Assembly (NCBI GenBank): GCA_009103225.1
Contig: RHPI01002069.1
Location: 2,408,206-2,472,205, forward strand
Length of the DNA: 64,000 nt
Direction: 5' to 3'
Source of the DNA: Chlorokybus atmophyticus
Taxonomy: Eukaryota > Streptophyta > Chlorokybophyceae > Chlorokybales > Chlorokybaceae
A program made the position numbers and the translations under genes. The notes below the pieces were generated by a model. It did not search any database. It worked only from the letters and a program-made list of their open reading frames with translations, and was not told where the DNA came from. Positions 48,623 through 61,222 of this stretch are shown here, in pieces (the stretch's first letter is position 1; each line of letters opens with the position of its first letter).

Positions 48623-49925
48623 ATGGGAATCGGCATGATGGGCGGGGCTGCGTCCTCGTCCTCTCAAAGAGGTGTCCTTCTCCCAGTCCTGCTGGGCTTC
48701 CTGCTGGGCGCCCTATGCCTCTCCTTCCTGGGCGGCGCTCCGGGCAGGGGCGGCGGCGCAGGCCAAGCAAACGAAGTCTACACCCCAGTCCAGATCGCAG
48801 CCTTCAATGACGACCTGTTCCTTGGACCGCAAACTGGCGAACCCACCCCTCCCAGGCTAAAAGGGTGAGCAAACGGTTGAATTGGGATGTTCTGTTCTTC
48901 TTGCCTTCGTTGGTGGTGTCGTCGTTGTTGGTGTGGTTGCTGCTGCTGCAATTATTCCTGTTGAGGTTACGGCCGCTTGTTGTCCCGGTGCATGCACACA
49001 AGCCTGAGCGTGTTATGTTCAAGGTGTGACGTGCTGCATGTTGTACCAACACAACCTGCGTGCGTATGCTTGCGACAATTGGCGTAGTGCTTACACAGAC
49101 ACGCATGTACGTGCGCTCATACTCGTGTCTCTGCACCCGCGCAGTTATGTTTACAAGAGCGTTTCCTACGAGAACGTGTACGACAAGACGTGGACTCAGG
49201 GTGGTTACCCTTCCCAATCCTGTTGGGGTTGTCGTTTTGGTGCCGACGTGATGTCTCGCTTGAAGTTCCACTCTGTTCTTGATGCCGGCACGGGCAACGG
49301 CGCTATGGTCCGCCTCCTTCGCTCCCACGGCAAAGCCGCTTATGGCATAGAACTCAGCCGCGCCGTGTTGGAGAAAGAGTGTCCTGACTTACTCAAGGCC
49401 GGGCTTGTTGAACCCGGCGTGTTGACAAACCTCCCGTATGCGGACAACTCCTTCGACATGGTCATGAGTAGTGATGTGTTGGAACACATCCACCCGGAGG
49501 AGGCCGACAAGGTTGTGTCCGAGCTCATTCGCGTGTCTCGCCGCCACCTCTTCTTGTCCATCAGTCTGAAGGGTCACACGAAGGTCACCGAGGGCAACGA
49601 TGATGAGGCTCACCGTCACACCATGTTGAGGCCACGCGAGTGGTGGGAAGCCGTCTTTGCACGCCACGGCGCCGTACCCAACAGGGAGCTTCTTTGGGCT
49701 CTACAGGAGAGAGACAACCACTACGGCAAGGAGGACCCCGCATCACTCAAGAATTGCAGATGGGAGGGTAAGGGGGATGATGGTGGACTCTATGAAGTCT
49801 GCGTCGTGGAGAACAAGTGGCTCGTGGGACGACGCGAGCAGGAGAACCTACGCCGAGAGAGGTGCATCACCAAAGCCAACAGTGAACTCGAGCCATGGTT
49901 CTTCTCCTTCCGCAAGGTCCGGTAG
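48623..49925 (+). CDS. Membrane-anchored SAM-dependent methyltransferase
   Basis: Two exons (48623-48864 and 49145-49925) give 340 aa. A short N-terminus precedes one hydrophobic signal anchor (VLLPVLLGFLLGALCLSFLG), then a Gly-rich stem, so type II Golgi topology is likely. The class I methyltransferase core has motif I VLDAGTGNGAM, the acidic end of strand 2 (YGIELS), NLPYADNSFDMVMSSDVLEH for motifs II/III, and a following LIRVSRRHLFLSIS strand. The C-terminal ~110 residues are charged, with CRWEGKGDDGG, and may form a substrate cap. The substrate is not evident; O-methylation of glycans by Golgi enzymes is known in algae, but lipid or small-molecule substrates are equally possible. The intron is 280 bases with a GT/TG-rich 5' half. 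Confidence 0.8.
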
Positions 49926-50981
49926 TGGCGTCCTTCTGGCTTGAGGGCCTGTTTGATTGTTGGCGATGTACTGGTGGGCGTGTACTATATGAACCTTGTG
50001 TAGGAGTAGGTAGCAACATATGTTTACAGTCTGGTGGTTTCTCCGCTCAGACTACTGCTTCTCTGACACAACAAGCACTTGTTGGATGCAAGTGACATTG
50101 ACCTAGTGCTGCTGGCATCATGGGCCAGATTCGTGTAAAGTGGTGTGTCATATAAACTGCAACGAAAAGGAAGCAGAGCATGCCAACGCACAAGAAGGAG
50201 AGTGTTACCTTCTGGTTCGTATTGATTGAGCGCCTCCACTGGGTGGTGCACCTACATGTGCAGGTGCTCACCAACGTAATGCACCTGCTTATCACCGGTT
50301 GACAGAACTATGACGGTAATCAGGGACATGGCACATAATGGCGATGGCTGCAGGCTTCATTAGTGCAGCACTGCCATGCATCAGACCGCTGCAAACTGCG
50401 CACTATCGGCTTGTTATTCCATCCTAAAGCGTTCGTGCTGATTGGGAACTATTATAGTAAAAACGCCATCTCACATTTGCCGTTCTTAACATCCTATTGT
50501 TATGCATGGGTTGACTCTTCCATCATCACCAAATACATCAAACCATGTGCTGTGGCTTTATGCTGCAAAGCTGCAGTGCATGAGCAACACATGGCTCAGC
50601 ATTTGGAAATATTTATGCACAGGCACGCGCAACATTCCTGCTCACGCGCACACATGTATTGATCACAAGGGAAAAGTGCACGCATGCGCAGTGCGTCTCT
50701 GTCTCTTTGAAAGCAAGCTATATTTTGCTGTGTCTGCAATATGAGCAAAGAGGATGTGATCCGACATACGAATACACTGCCCTGCCTTTACCCACGCACA
50801 CAAGAACGCGCATGCACACATCCTTCAGCACATCCACGCACACTCTATGCTACTGCTGACTAGGTGTATAACATCATAAATGTGATGAGTGTGCGTGAAG
50901 TTCAAAGTGTCACAAGCAACAACTGTGCATATGTAACAAAGGCTGGCCCAAGCCTCACACGCATAGCATGGCACTGACTAC
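49926..50981. other. Intergenic stretch, no gene seen
   Basis: No supported coding sequence lies between the methyltransferase stop and the first exon-like block of the unresolved minus-strand gene. Confidence 0.4.
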
Positions 50982-52340
50982 CATAGAGGCGGTGGACTAG
51001 GTGCAGTCCCTCGCCACAGACAGGTTCCCACCTGTCCAAGCAAAGGTGAGAGTGTATACGCAAAGCATGCACGCGCATGCAACAACATAGACAACGATAC
51101 TCACAACCTACGTTGTGTGCATGTGTATGTGTGCGTGTAAGCACTACCTGTCAAACCCTCGCGCGTACCGCCCACAAAGCCAAGCCCGCTCAACGCACGA
51201 TTGAGCACTATGTACAAGGGTTTGACCAGTAACTCGCCTCCTACACACCCCACACTGCCTATAGGTGTTCAACACTAATAACACTTATGCCATGCTGCAT
51301 GGATGGACAGCATATTATGATGTCTTCAACCACCCGGGCCGATGCTTGCATGAGCTCGCGCGCTTGCGCAAGTCAGAGGTTGAGGGAAGTGAAGGACTAA
51401 AGTTTGTCCCAGTGATTCTGAGCCAGCTCTGCCGCTGTCAATGTAGGTTTTCCTGGACGATCCACACACTTCCACAATTTGAGTACGTACCAAGGCACGT
51501 CGTACAGCTGTACTCCCGGACGTTCAAGGCTGTTGGACCAATCTGGCATTGGATGCGTCATGGGCCATCGCTTGAGAGGCACGTACCCTGTGTGAAACAA
51601 GGTTGAGACGAAGAGCAACTTGCACCAACATGCGGATATCGCCCATGTGTACATGGAACGTCAGAACGCACCATTTGGAGGTTGAACTGATGCCTCCAAA
51701 GGGTCACTCGCAACGCTGGCAGGAAACGGTAAGCCGCAATTGGTATACTGGTACGTGTGATTCCGTGTGAACCACCTGTGCATGGACCAAACCAAAGCTG
51801 TCAAAGGCAAATGCGCCAACAGCTGGTGGGTTCCCTACCATGCAGAAGCCAAGCGAGTAACTTACATGTAGAATGTTTGGTAGCCATCCGCCAAAGTATA
51901 ACCGTTCTAAAGGTGCTCAAGATATCGTGTTTCACAATGTGCAAACCAGTAAACACTCTGCAAGAAATTGTTGCTTGACGCACAGAGCCGCTAAACTACT
52001 CATTCAAACGAACAACCCGTACGTTTATTATGCCGGGCATCTTCTGCGAGAATCGCAACCTCCACTGAGCGCTTCGTGCAATAAAAGTCATACTTGTCCG
52101 GGAACGTCACGGTGACTCTCCTCACAGATGTCAGCGGCTGCTGATCAGTGACATAACACAGCCGATAATAGACACTGCGCTCGCCTGTGGAAACACAACT
52201 CAGATGTGTTACTATGCGGTAGAGTTGAAGTAACAGCTGCACTATACAGATTGTGCAGAGAGCTGAGGTGCTTGTGGGCAGCAGGACTTGCGTTGTCAGC
52301 AACGACGGCAACAGCAAGCTGGCAACTGCAAACATAAATG
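50982..52340 (-). CDS. Unresolved multi-exon gene (partial model)
   Basis: Several exon-like blocks lie on the minus strand with good splice borders, but a full model could not be closed. One, starting near 52188, reads ERSVYYRLCYVTDQQPL, then VTVTFPDKYDFYC and VEVAILAEDAR. A following short exon reads VGAFAFDSFGLVHAQ in phase. A block at about 51595-51470 reads YVPLKRWPMTHPMPDW, then ERPGVQLYDVPW. Another near 51215-51145 reads VKPLYIVLNRALSGLGF, then VGGTREGL. The last reads WEPVCGEGLHLVHRLYG and ends at 50982. Upstream, a hydrophobic exon near 52337 (VASLLLPSLLTTQVLLP) may be a membrane segment. The composition and splice context differ from the noise around them. I do not recognise the family, and exon order or membership may be wrong. 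Confidence 0.35.
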
Positions 52341-52839
52341 AAGCTACATAGTGACTGAAACGTGTTTGACAGCTGTAGGAGTAGAGCACACTCAATCTGT
52401 GAAGCGCTGGAGTTGAGACTGCATGCGCAAGTGAACCTTTGCCAGAGTCAGAGAGAGCTGTCCAACTCCAGCGTGCAACCGCTGCTGCCGGGAGAGTCCT
52501 GCGCGCTCTCAAAGGTGCCGCAGCAGCAGCTGCGGCCGCGGGGAGAGCGCTTGCCGTCTGCAGCGTTGGCCTTGCCGTCCCTGTCTCGAGCTCTGCGCAG
52601 CCGCAACGACGTCAAAGGATTTCCGGCATGCCACTCGCATACACTGCTGCTCCGCACCAAGGAACCGCTGATTAAATACAAGAAGGTGCAGGTGCAAACG
52701 CATGCAGTTTGGAGAACACACCAGTGCAGCTTACACAAGATTGCACGACACTTATTGCAGTGAGCAAAGCCCCTTGCAACCATTTGCGACAACTACAGCA
52801 CCCGCTTGAACACTGCGCAGCCGCAATGCTGTCAGGCCG

Positions 52840-53271
52840 CAAGTTCACGAAACCTGACCAGACTTTGGTTGCCTCACAAGCAAGTCCTCCTCCGTTGCGT
52901 CCTTGTCTTCTCCATCGGCAAAAGGTAGGGCTTCTGTGTGCATTAACACTGATGTGGCTCGGTCCGTCTTCTTGGGCCAGGAGGCGCAGCTTCAATACAC
53001 GGCGCCCCACCAGCTCATGGCCCACGCAAGCTCTGCAACCCGCATCCTGCAACCCTCGAACTCACTTCTTCAGCTGCAACCGCAAGCCCAGGGCTCCACC
53101 GCAGGCGGCCACCACCACGACCGCCGCCACCGCCGCCTGCGACAAGCACTGGGCTTGGCCCGACCGTCCGTGCCATAGTGGGGGGTGGGGTTGCGTGCCA
53201 AACGTGGGCGTGGAAAGCTCTCTCCTGACAGGTGCTGCAAGCATAAGGTATAATGAGGGGCGCGCCATCAT
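52840..53271 (-). CDS. Possible small membrane protein or 5' exons of the neighbouring unresolved gene
   Basis: An ATG-led frame from 53271 contains a hydrophobic helix (AAVAAVVVVAACGGALGL) ending in RLQLKK at a GTGAGT donor. An in-phase exon starting at 53032 reads ACVGHELVGRRVLKLRL. Further downstream the frame is uncertain. It may belong with the exon-like blocks at 50982-52340, or be a separate short gene. Confidence 0.3.
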
Positions 53272-54630
53272 ACGCCATCACATAAACTCAGTCAAAACAC
53301 AGAGCACTGACAGCATGGTCACAAAGACATCAACCCCAACCCATCTATTACACTTACCACAACCAGAGTTAGGGGTTAACTAAGGGGGTTAGCTGTGTGC
53401 AATGCAAGACGCAGCAACAGCAGGCAGGCGTGGGCGAGATGCAACGGCAATAGCCCGTATCCGCAGCAACCCCTTTTTATTGCAGCGAAGACCAAAGCGC
53501 GCAAAGCACTGCAAGACATTTACTTTTGCAACAGTCATTGCAACAATGATGGTATAATGATATGTTGATTCGAAGATGTTTGCTGATGCTGACAATGTGT
53601 GCTCAACTCAAATCCCATAAAGGCGTCATTTGATCCCATTATATTTGTGAACATGCAATTACTACAAGCGACCAGTAGCTATAAGCCTTATAGCTGCTGA
53701 GCATCTCGCAAGAGACATGTGTGTCATCTATTGTCTCATTGCTAAGTGAGCACCAAGTGAACATGCATATTGCATATTATAACATGCATGTCGCTTGTAC
53801 GGTGCGAGCAATTGCTATAATTGGCTTACTGTAATGGTTACTCGAGCTGATCTTGATTATGACTAGTTTTATAAGCGTGTAATTTAAATGATGCTTATAC
53901 ATTCCGAGGGTACGGCCACAAACCGGGACGACCAACGTTTTTTGAAGCATCTGATTGCGGTTGCAAAATGAATGTAGTGCGTGGCGCTGCAGCCTTCATC
54001 AACGTTGACGGCCATACATGCATAGGTAAGTAGCCCCACTTGCGCCTCACAGCTACTGTTATGATATAACTAAAAAGATAGAGCTTGAATTTACCATATC
54101 GCATTTGTGGCGGATCTGACGAGATCGAGGGAGGACATGGGTGGACGATCATCTGAGGCATGTACAACCTGCTTGTGAACAACAACAGCTTGTAACATGC
54201 TAACGCAATGGCAACACCAAGCAGAAGACAGGCACGCGATAACAGCTGTTATTTATAATTACCCGCACAGCTTGCCTGACCAATGCCTTCCTGGGGGGCG
54301 GGGGAGTTGTTAGCCTAGATGTAGTAGTTTAGCCCAGTGGTTGAATGTATGTGGGAATGCGCGCCTGCTGTATGCTGTGTGCTTGGTGACATATGCATAA
54401 CACAATGCATGAGCAAGCACGCTCCGCATTGTTTGTACATGCAACCGTCATGCGCAGAATAAATTGCGCAATAGCCTGCATGAACGTTGTAATGACGCAT
54501 GCAATTGGTATGCATCATAGTCAAACAGATGCACACGCGCGTACTCAGTGCATAGACACGCAGCAAACAAAGACTAGGCACAAGCAAGCCAACCATTACT
54601 ATCCCCCGCACATGCATGCAAATATGCAAA

Positions 54631-54912
<282 letters not shown>

Positions 54913-55311
54913 GGCTCAGCCGTGCCACTTGAGCTTCACATCTTCAAGTGGAGCAGGTAGCTGCAGATGTGGACGGTGTCATCGATGGTTACTGACCGTT
55001 TAGGCATGCGCAACCGGTGTATCAAAACGTTCGCAACTCCACATTTCTAAGTGTCACTCACAAACTGATAAACATCAATAACAAAACATGTATCCACCGC
55101 ATTGTGAGCTTGGATTAAGTCTGCTTGTTAAGCAACTCTACCGTTGGATATGTATTCGTCTGACGTTGTTACGCCTCATCCTTGGGCTGCAGCCTCTTGC
55201 ATTCCCAGATACGTGCCGTGGAAGTCCTCATTCAGTTGCCTGACACTACCGCCCACGCAGGAAGGCCCTCAGCACCCCGTTGCAGTTTTTGGGGGGGAGA
55301 GGGAGGGGGGN

Positions 55312-55379
55312 CCGCATGTATTATGGTGTCACAACATGAGTACCGTAGCGCTCCAAAATGTTCATAAAAAGCTTCGTCA
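55312..55379. repeat. 68-base block repeated exactly at 60119-60186, probably artefactual
   Basis: It is bounded on the left by an n (55311) after a G-rich run and on the right by eleven G (55380-55390). The copy at 60119 is embedded in ordinary sequence and is likely the true place. Confidence 0.85.
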
Positions 55380-55438
55380 GGGGGGGGGGGCGGATGATGG
55401 TGGCTCAGGAGCTAGTAGAGTTTAGTAAAGTAGTAAGC

Positions 55439-55709
55439 CAGCTAACGTACCACTTATTGCTGTTGTCACAACAACCCCGGCCAGCAACATCAACAGCAAC
55501 ACTTGTTTGACCATCCAACCAACGGCGCCGTACACACACTTACCACCACCGCGAAGGCAAGTTGACGGTTGGCTGTAACCTTCCCAAACCAACCAGCTCT
55601 CGGCTGCTTGCGCATTGTTACAGGCGAAGGAGGTGATAGATGAAAGCGCGGCATGCTCCTGCTGCTGCTGCTGCTCCTTCTCCTCCTCCTTCGCCTTGTC
55701 CTCGTCCAT
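55439..55709 (-). CDS. Possible small membrane protein (low support, truncated)
   Basis: An ATG at 55709 begins MDEDKAKEEEKEQQQQQ, an acidic and Gln-rich segment, and continues to about 55575. A second block at 55543-55441 encodes a hydrophobic helix (VLLLMLLAGVVVTTAI). The junction between them does not close in phase with the obvious splice sites. The downstream side runs into the poly-G junction at 55390, so any real gene would be cut there. Confidence 0.3.
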
Positions 55710-56794
55710 GTCCTCCCCCACCTCGCTCTGTGCCGCGGGAATGCGCCCTCGCAGCCAAAGGAGCGGCCCAACCAAACCAGATGCGTGCACACGAATGTGT
55801 GGGGGCACGGTGTATATACGTGTACAGGCAACTCCCTGTTCATCCCCAAATGTTGTCTCGCTGCTTTGCTACTTAGCAAAGCGAGGGAGAGAGAGAGCAT
55901 CCATGCCTGCAGCCAGCCATTGAGCAACACAAAGACAGTCACCGTCACACACACGCAACGTGTCTGCTCACACGCGCACTTGTGACGAACAACAGGGGGA
56001 GAGTGCATGCATGCAGTGTCTGTCTGTTGTATCTGCACTGTGTGAGCAAAGCATAGGTCTGATGAGCGCGCGTGTGCGCATGCATGATGAGCACCGCAAG
56101 CACAGCCACTGCATGAACGCGCCAATCTCAGTGCAATTGGCCACGTGCGCTTGCTGGAGAAGCTTGCATGTGCACGCGCACGTGGGTGTTTGTGTGCAGG
56201 TGCATGCGCATGCGTGCATGTGCGCGTGTGTGAACGTGTGCACGTATCTACCCATGTGACGATGCTTGCGGACAAGTGCGCACACGCGTGCAGACGCTGA
56301 CAATCCCCAGATGAGCAAGCCAACCCACGCACACACGCGCACACGCATGCACACGACGTTCCTAACTACTCTCCGTCTGTGCACCACGTTTGCTGACCTG
56401 CTTCACCTTGTGGCGTGTTGACCTGCATGTGTCACACTCCATTTACCTGCATCTTAACCAATAGATTTGACACAGTGCTGCATATCTCAACGCAGAAAAT
56501 TCAACCGCAACAGCCGTCAGCACACGGCAAGAAGAATTCAAATCAACAACCAAGCCACATGCCTTGCACACAACAAGCGTTGCTCCACACTGAGCCGCTC
56601 ACATCCTAGGCAAGCCGATGGACCACAAGTACGCCTACACCACCCCGCCGCCGCCGTCGTCACCACCAAAGTAGTATGGAACAATATCGTCCTGGTTGTC
56701 GTCCTTGTTGTCGTCGTCGGCGTCGTCGGCGTTGCTGTAAGCAATTTGCTGAGTGCTGGCGGGTGTGCCGTCCGTGTTAGCCCCATCTGGGGCG

Positions 56795-59451
56795 ATGGCA
56801 GGGTTGGGCGGTGACGGCGACGGCCTCGGCTACAGCCCCGAGGAGCTGACGGCCATGCTGCGGCAGTACGAGGCCATGACGGCCACGGGAGCAGCACCGC
56901 GCGTGCCGGAGCTGGAGGTGTGTATGCGATGGTGGTTGAGCACAACCATGAGTAGCATGCCCTTCTGAAGGCTGAAACAAGTTGTGCTTGTTGTGGTGGT
57001 ATGGTTTGCCAGCACAGCCTTGCTGATGCCATGACTTGTGGGTGAGAGAGAGCTAGCAGAAGAAGTGTGATGACGTACTGTGCATGCAGGTGTTATACAT
57101 TTTGCTTGTTGGTGGTTTGACAATGGCTGTGGCTCGCTGGTTGGTGCAACTCGAGCGTGTCTGATGGTGTCGTGATGCAAAACAGGACCTCATAACCTCA
57201 CAGTTCTGTTGTTCTGCCCAACCATCAAACCCAACGCTGCTTATGCTAAAAAGTCCATGAATACTCATACTCCTGCATGGCATTGCCAAACACACATTGT
57301 CACTCATTGCTCTGGTTGTACAGAGCTTAATGAAAGCAGTCAAGTCCGGAGCTTCGCCAACTGTCCCAGCCGCACCATCAGTAAGTACACAATCTGCACA
57401 CGCAACACTGATTGCAAGTCTCTCATTCACTTCTTCGACACTCTTCGTCTCGTCACAGGCCAGTGAAGACATCCTTCCCGACGCCGGCTTTGTCGTCAAA
57501 ACGCGTCTCCTCAACTCAACCGACCCGCAAGGAGAGTCCAAGAAGGTGTTTGGTGCATGCGTCAGTTGGATGTGTCTGCTAGACCCTACAGTTGTGGTTG
57601 TGGTCGATAGTGAATTGGTGACTTGTGTAGGTGTTTGTCAACATCTTGCTGCTTTTCCAAACAATGTTAGTTGTTGTGTGTAGGTGTTTGTCAACATCTG
57701 CGGCAGCGCGCGCGTGCCTGCCCCAGGTGATTGGAAGAGCGGCGTGCCCGAGGAGGTCGAGAAGGCCATACGGGAGTTGGAGGAGGGAGGAGGAGAGGAG
57801 GGAGGGGAGGTGGTTGCAAAGGAGAGTGTGAGGTTCCCGCTGAGCATGAGCGAGGCGAGGGAAGACGTCGACCATAGTTGAGTGAGAGGGTTTGGTGCTG
57901 TTATTGTTGTTGTGGGTTGTTGTTGCTGCTGATGTTGTTGAGAATGGTGTTACTATTGCTGTTGCATCTTGTTGATGGTGGTGGTGATATTGTTGTTGTT
58001 ATTGGTGGGAACCATTGTTTTTGCAGGTGGTGAGCCAAGTGTCGTATACGACGTGGTGTTCAACAGTGACGTGCTTCGCCAGGCCATGGTTCTGAGGCAG
58101 CTCAAGCTGTTCATCATTGACATGGCGCTGCAGTGGCTGCAGCAGAAGCACAGCATCCAACTAGACCCAAGTAAGTAGTGTGTGTGTGTGTGTGTCTCAC
58201 ATGCGTCGTTGCACTCTGCATGTTGTGTTGTTGAATCGTGTTGTGGTAATGTGTGTGTGTGCAGAGTATCGACTGCCAAGACTGGCTTACAAAGGCACAC
58301 CAGTCCCGCACAAGATACGTGCTGAGCAGCGCGCTCTCATCAGCGAAATAGCAGGTGAGTGTTTGTTTGTTTGAGATCGCTTCAACATGTTTGATAACAA
58401 CAACTCAAGGATGCATGTCCTAACAGGTCAAAGAGATGATGATCCCAGCCTGCCGCTGCGGCTGAAGCCAAAGGCTAAGCCTGTACACGCGCAAGCTGAG
58501 GCTGGCATAAGTGAAACAAAGCGTCTAAAGCAGCAGAAAGACAAAGAGAAAGAGAAGGAAAGAGTTCCTCCAATGCCACAACCACCACCACAAAATGATG
58601 ACAGGCCAAAGGCTGTGCAGGATCGCCTCAACATAACTGGCGCGCGCGAAACGGCCACAGCCAAGCTTGCACCGAGTGGTATGTACGCAAATGGGTGTAT
58701 GCATGTGCACATGTGCAGATACATACATGTTTGTGTATGCGTGTGCGCGTGCGTGTGCGTGCGCGTGTAGGGATACTGATGTAGATGTGATGTCAGGGAA
58801 TGCTGTGCCATTGGCCACGCCAGAGAGGCCACCCAGCCCTTCTTTGCCTCAGCCCGAACACAGTGTGGAGTTTGAGGGTGTGCCAGCCGTTGCTGTGGTG
58901 GTCATGGCGAAGCTTTCTAAGCTGGTGTGGTGCAATGTCCTTGTATGTATCAAAGCAGCACAACCAAGAGTGTGTACTGAGGAGGAGAGTGTGTCTGCCA
59001 CAGGAGAAGGCGTCTGAAGTGAGGGTTGCTGTAGAAGTGGAGGAGCTGAGTATCCAACCCAGCCATAGTTATGGCCCGCTCACGGTGCGTGCATACACAT
59101 TATACACGCATTTTCACGCAGTGTGTCCAGTCCATTGTTGGCTGTCATTGTCATGAAGTAGTGAGTTTCTCATGCCATCATTTCTGCAGGTGGCTTTGCC
59201 TTTCGCTGTGGACGCCAGATCGGCTGTAGCGACATTTCGGCCAAAGGACGGCAGCTTGCGGCTCTACTTGCCTTACAGGCCGTTCAGCGATGTGGTTGAC
59301 GTGAGCAATGCGACTTGAGAACAAACCACACGACATCTCTTGTGTAAACAACTGATATTGAGCTGTACTTTTGCAGGAAATGAAGCAGTCTGCTCCGCAC
59401 GCGCTGGGATCGTTGGAGCTGAGTGACCGCTCTTTTCTAGACATCGATTGA
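56795..59451 (+). CDS. PIH1-domain protein (dynein-arm/R2TP-type assembly factor)
   Basis: Eleven exons (56795-56917, 57324-57380, 57459-57545, 57684-57876, 58027-58170, 58265-58354, 58427-58678, 58797-58924, 59004-59084, 59190-59300, 59377-59451) join in phase and give 446 aa. An in-frame TGA lies 45 bases upstream of the ATG. The PIH1 domain covers about residues 60-225: GFVVKTRLL, VFVNICGSARVPAP, RFPLSMSEAREDVD, VYDVVFNSDVL and KLFIIDMALQWL, then the YRLPRLAYKG border. A charged, Lys/Glu/Pro-rich linker follows. The C-terminus is a CS-like beta domain (SEVRVAVEVEELS; LPFAVDARSAVATF; LRLYLPYRP). PIH proteins such as MOT48, PF13/Kintoun and PIH1D1 work with HSP90 and R2TP; in algae they preassemble axonemal dyneins. 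Which PIH subtype this is cannot be settled by eye. Confidence 0.85.
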
Positions 59452-61222
59452 TTGCATTGATTGCGGGAGCGTTCTATGTGTTTTGGGTCAGGCACACACT
59501 CGTGTACATTAATGTGTCTTGTATGGCGTGTAGCAGTCATGGTTTTGGTGGGAAGTGCAGAAACACGCAACGCATCTGCATGGAACCTTCCCATCTTGTC
59601 CACATTGCTGGTCCGACAAGGACCATTGCATACATGCGTGTACTGAACTTGCACAACATACTGGCGGTGCAGGCTTGCCAGGCGTGCTTGCTAGCAACTG
59701 TTTGTAAGCCGTTTTCTTTGTTCCGGTATCAGCCCTTCCAAAGGTAAAGACTCCGACCGCGTTTGTATCTATCAATGCTCGAATGCTATGTAGGAGCGTT
59801 GTTGCTGTTGAAGTCAATGCATACAACCATGGCCCCTAACAAGATAAACCTAACTTATACCCGGTCAGAGACAATCGCACTGTTCGACAGCTGAACATGC
59901 CACCACTAGTTAAATGCAATGAGTAACACATCAAGGTCATTATTCATTTAGTAGCGACATAGCCAATACATAGGCTCCTTGTAAATACTATGCCATATAC
60001 AATGCCATGTGATGTGGTAAGCTCCATCATGCATGCATGTACAACACATTGTACATTGTTCTTATACCAAGCTTGATTAAGTCACATAGTGAGAATCATG
60101 CAAGTTGCTTATGCACATCCGCATGTATTATGGTGTCACAACATGAGTACCGTAGCGCTCCAAAATGTTCATAAAAAGCTTCGTCAATACATTTCATTTG
60201 TTTTTGGTTAAAACCCGCAAACCTATGCATTCCAGTCTACTGTTACCGGAATGCATCAGTTGAGCCGTTGGGAAGTTAACAAAATTGTTGTAAAGTGCCC
60301 TCGCGAATTCATTTCTTTTATGAAGATTTTGTGGCACTACAGTGATGTGAGCCACGGTGGCTTCAACATAAGGATGGCCATCGCACTTAATCATAAACAC
60401 TTATAACATATGTTTATCACTAAAGAGATGCACTTTGTTACAGATTGCACCGCAAAATTAGTTCAGCTTTTGTGTTAAGTTTATGGACCAAATTGTAATA
60501 CTTGATTTTTGCAATATGATACTTGTTAAGCAACTCGGTTTCATTGAAAGCCAAATATGTTAGCTAGTTTTCATATATTGCATAATTGCAAGCGCAATAA
60601 GTGTGTCATTTGTAAATTTTCGATCGCCTAATGTGGTTGGGTTCCAAATTGCATAAGCCAATCAACGTGTCATCCATGTGTTTCACATTGTAAAGCCAAA
60701 ACCGCTTCATGCAAGCTTCTCTGTACAGTCAAGCAATGTAGTGCATATATTATACATTATTATTACTGGTTTTAATGTGCTCATCACATAGTTGTACAAT
60801 AACCAATCAGATTGCTTTAGGCCGTTGGCAACCACCTCATTAAGAATTCTACACTATGCAGCCTGTTTTATGTAGTATATACCAGATACTATACGTAACG
60901 TAAATGAGTGTAGAGTCCACAACTTCTCAAACTCTTCTCAAGGATGGATGCTTAGATTGCAAGTTGTCACATGCAACATGCATGCCTTGCCGCAAAAATT
61001 GCGGCCAATTGCATTGCAACCACCTGCTGCCATCCGTGCATAACGGTGGTACTTAGTAGTACTACTTCGAAATAACAACTCGATATGACTGCACTGAGAG
61101 CTATATATCTGTACTATGCAGCTGACATCGAGAGGTCACGAGCGCGAGGGGCACGACCGGTGATACAGATGCACTGATACTGATACTGATGGACTCTACC
61201 AGTGGCGGTTTGTTACGCCGTC
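59452..61222. other. Intergenic AT-rich stretch, no gene seen
   Basis: It lies between the PIH1 gene and the PC-esterase-like gene. It contains the true copy of the 68-base block (60119-60186). No RNA gene or coding signal was recognised. Confidence 0.5.
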
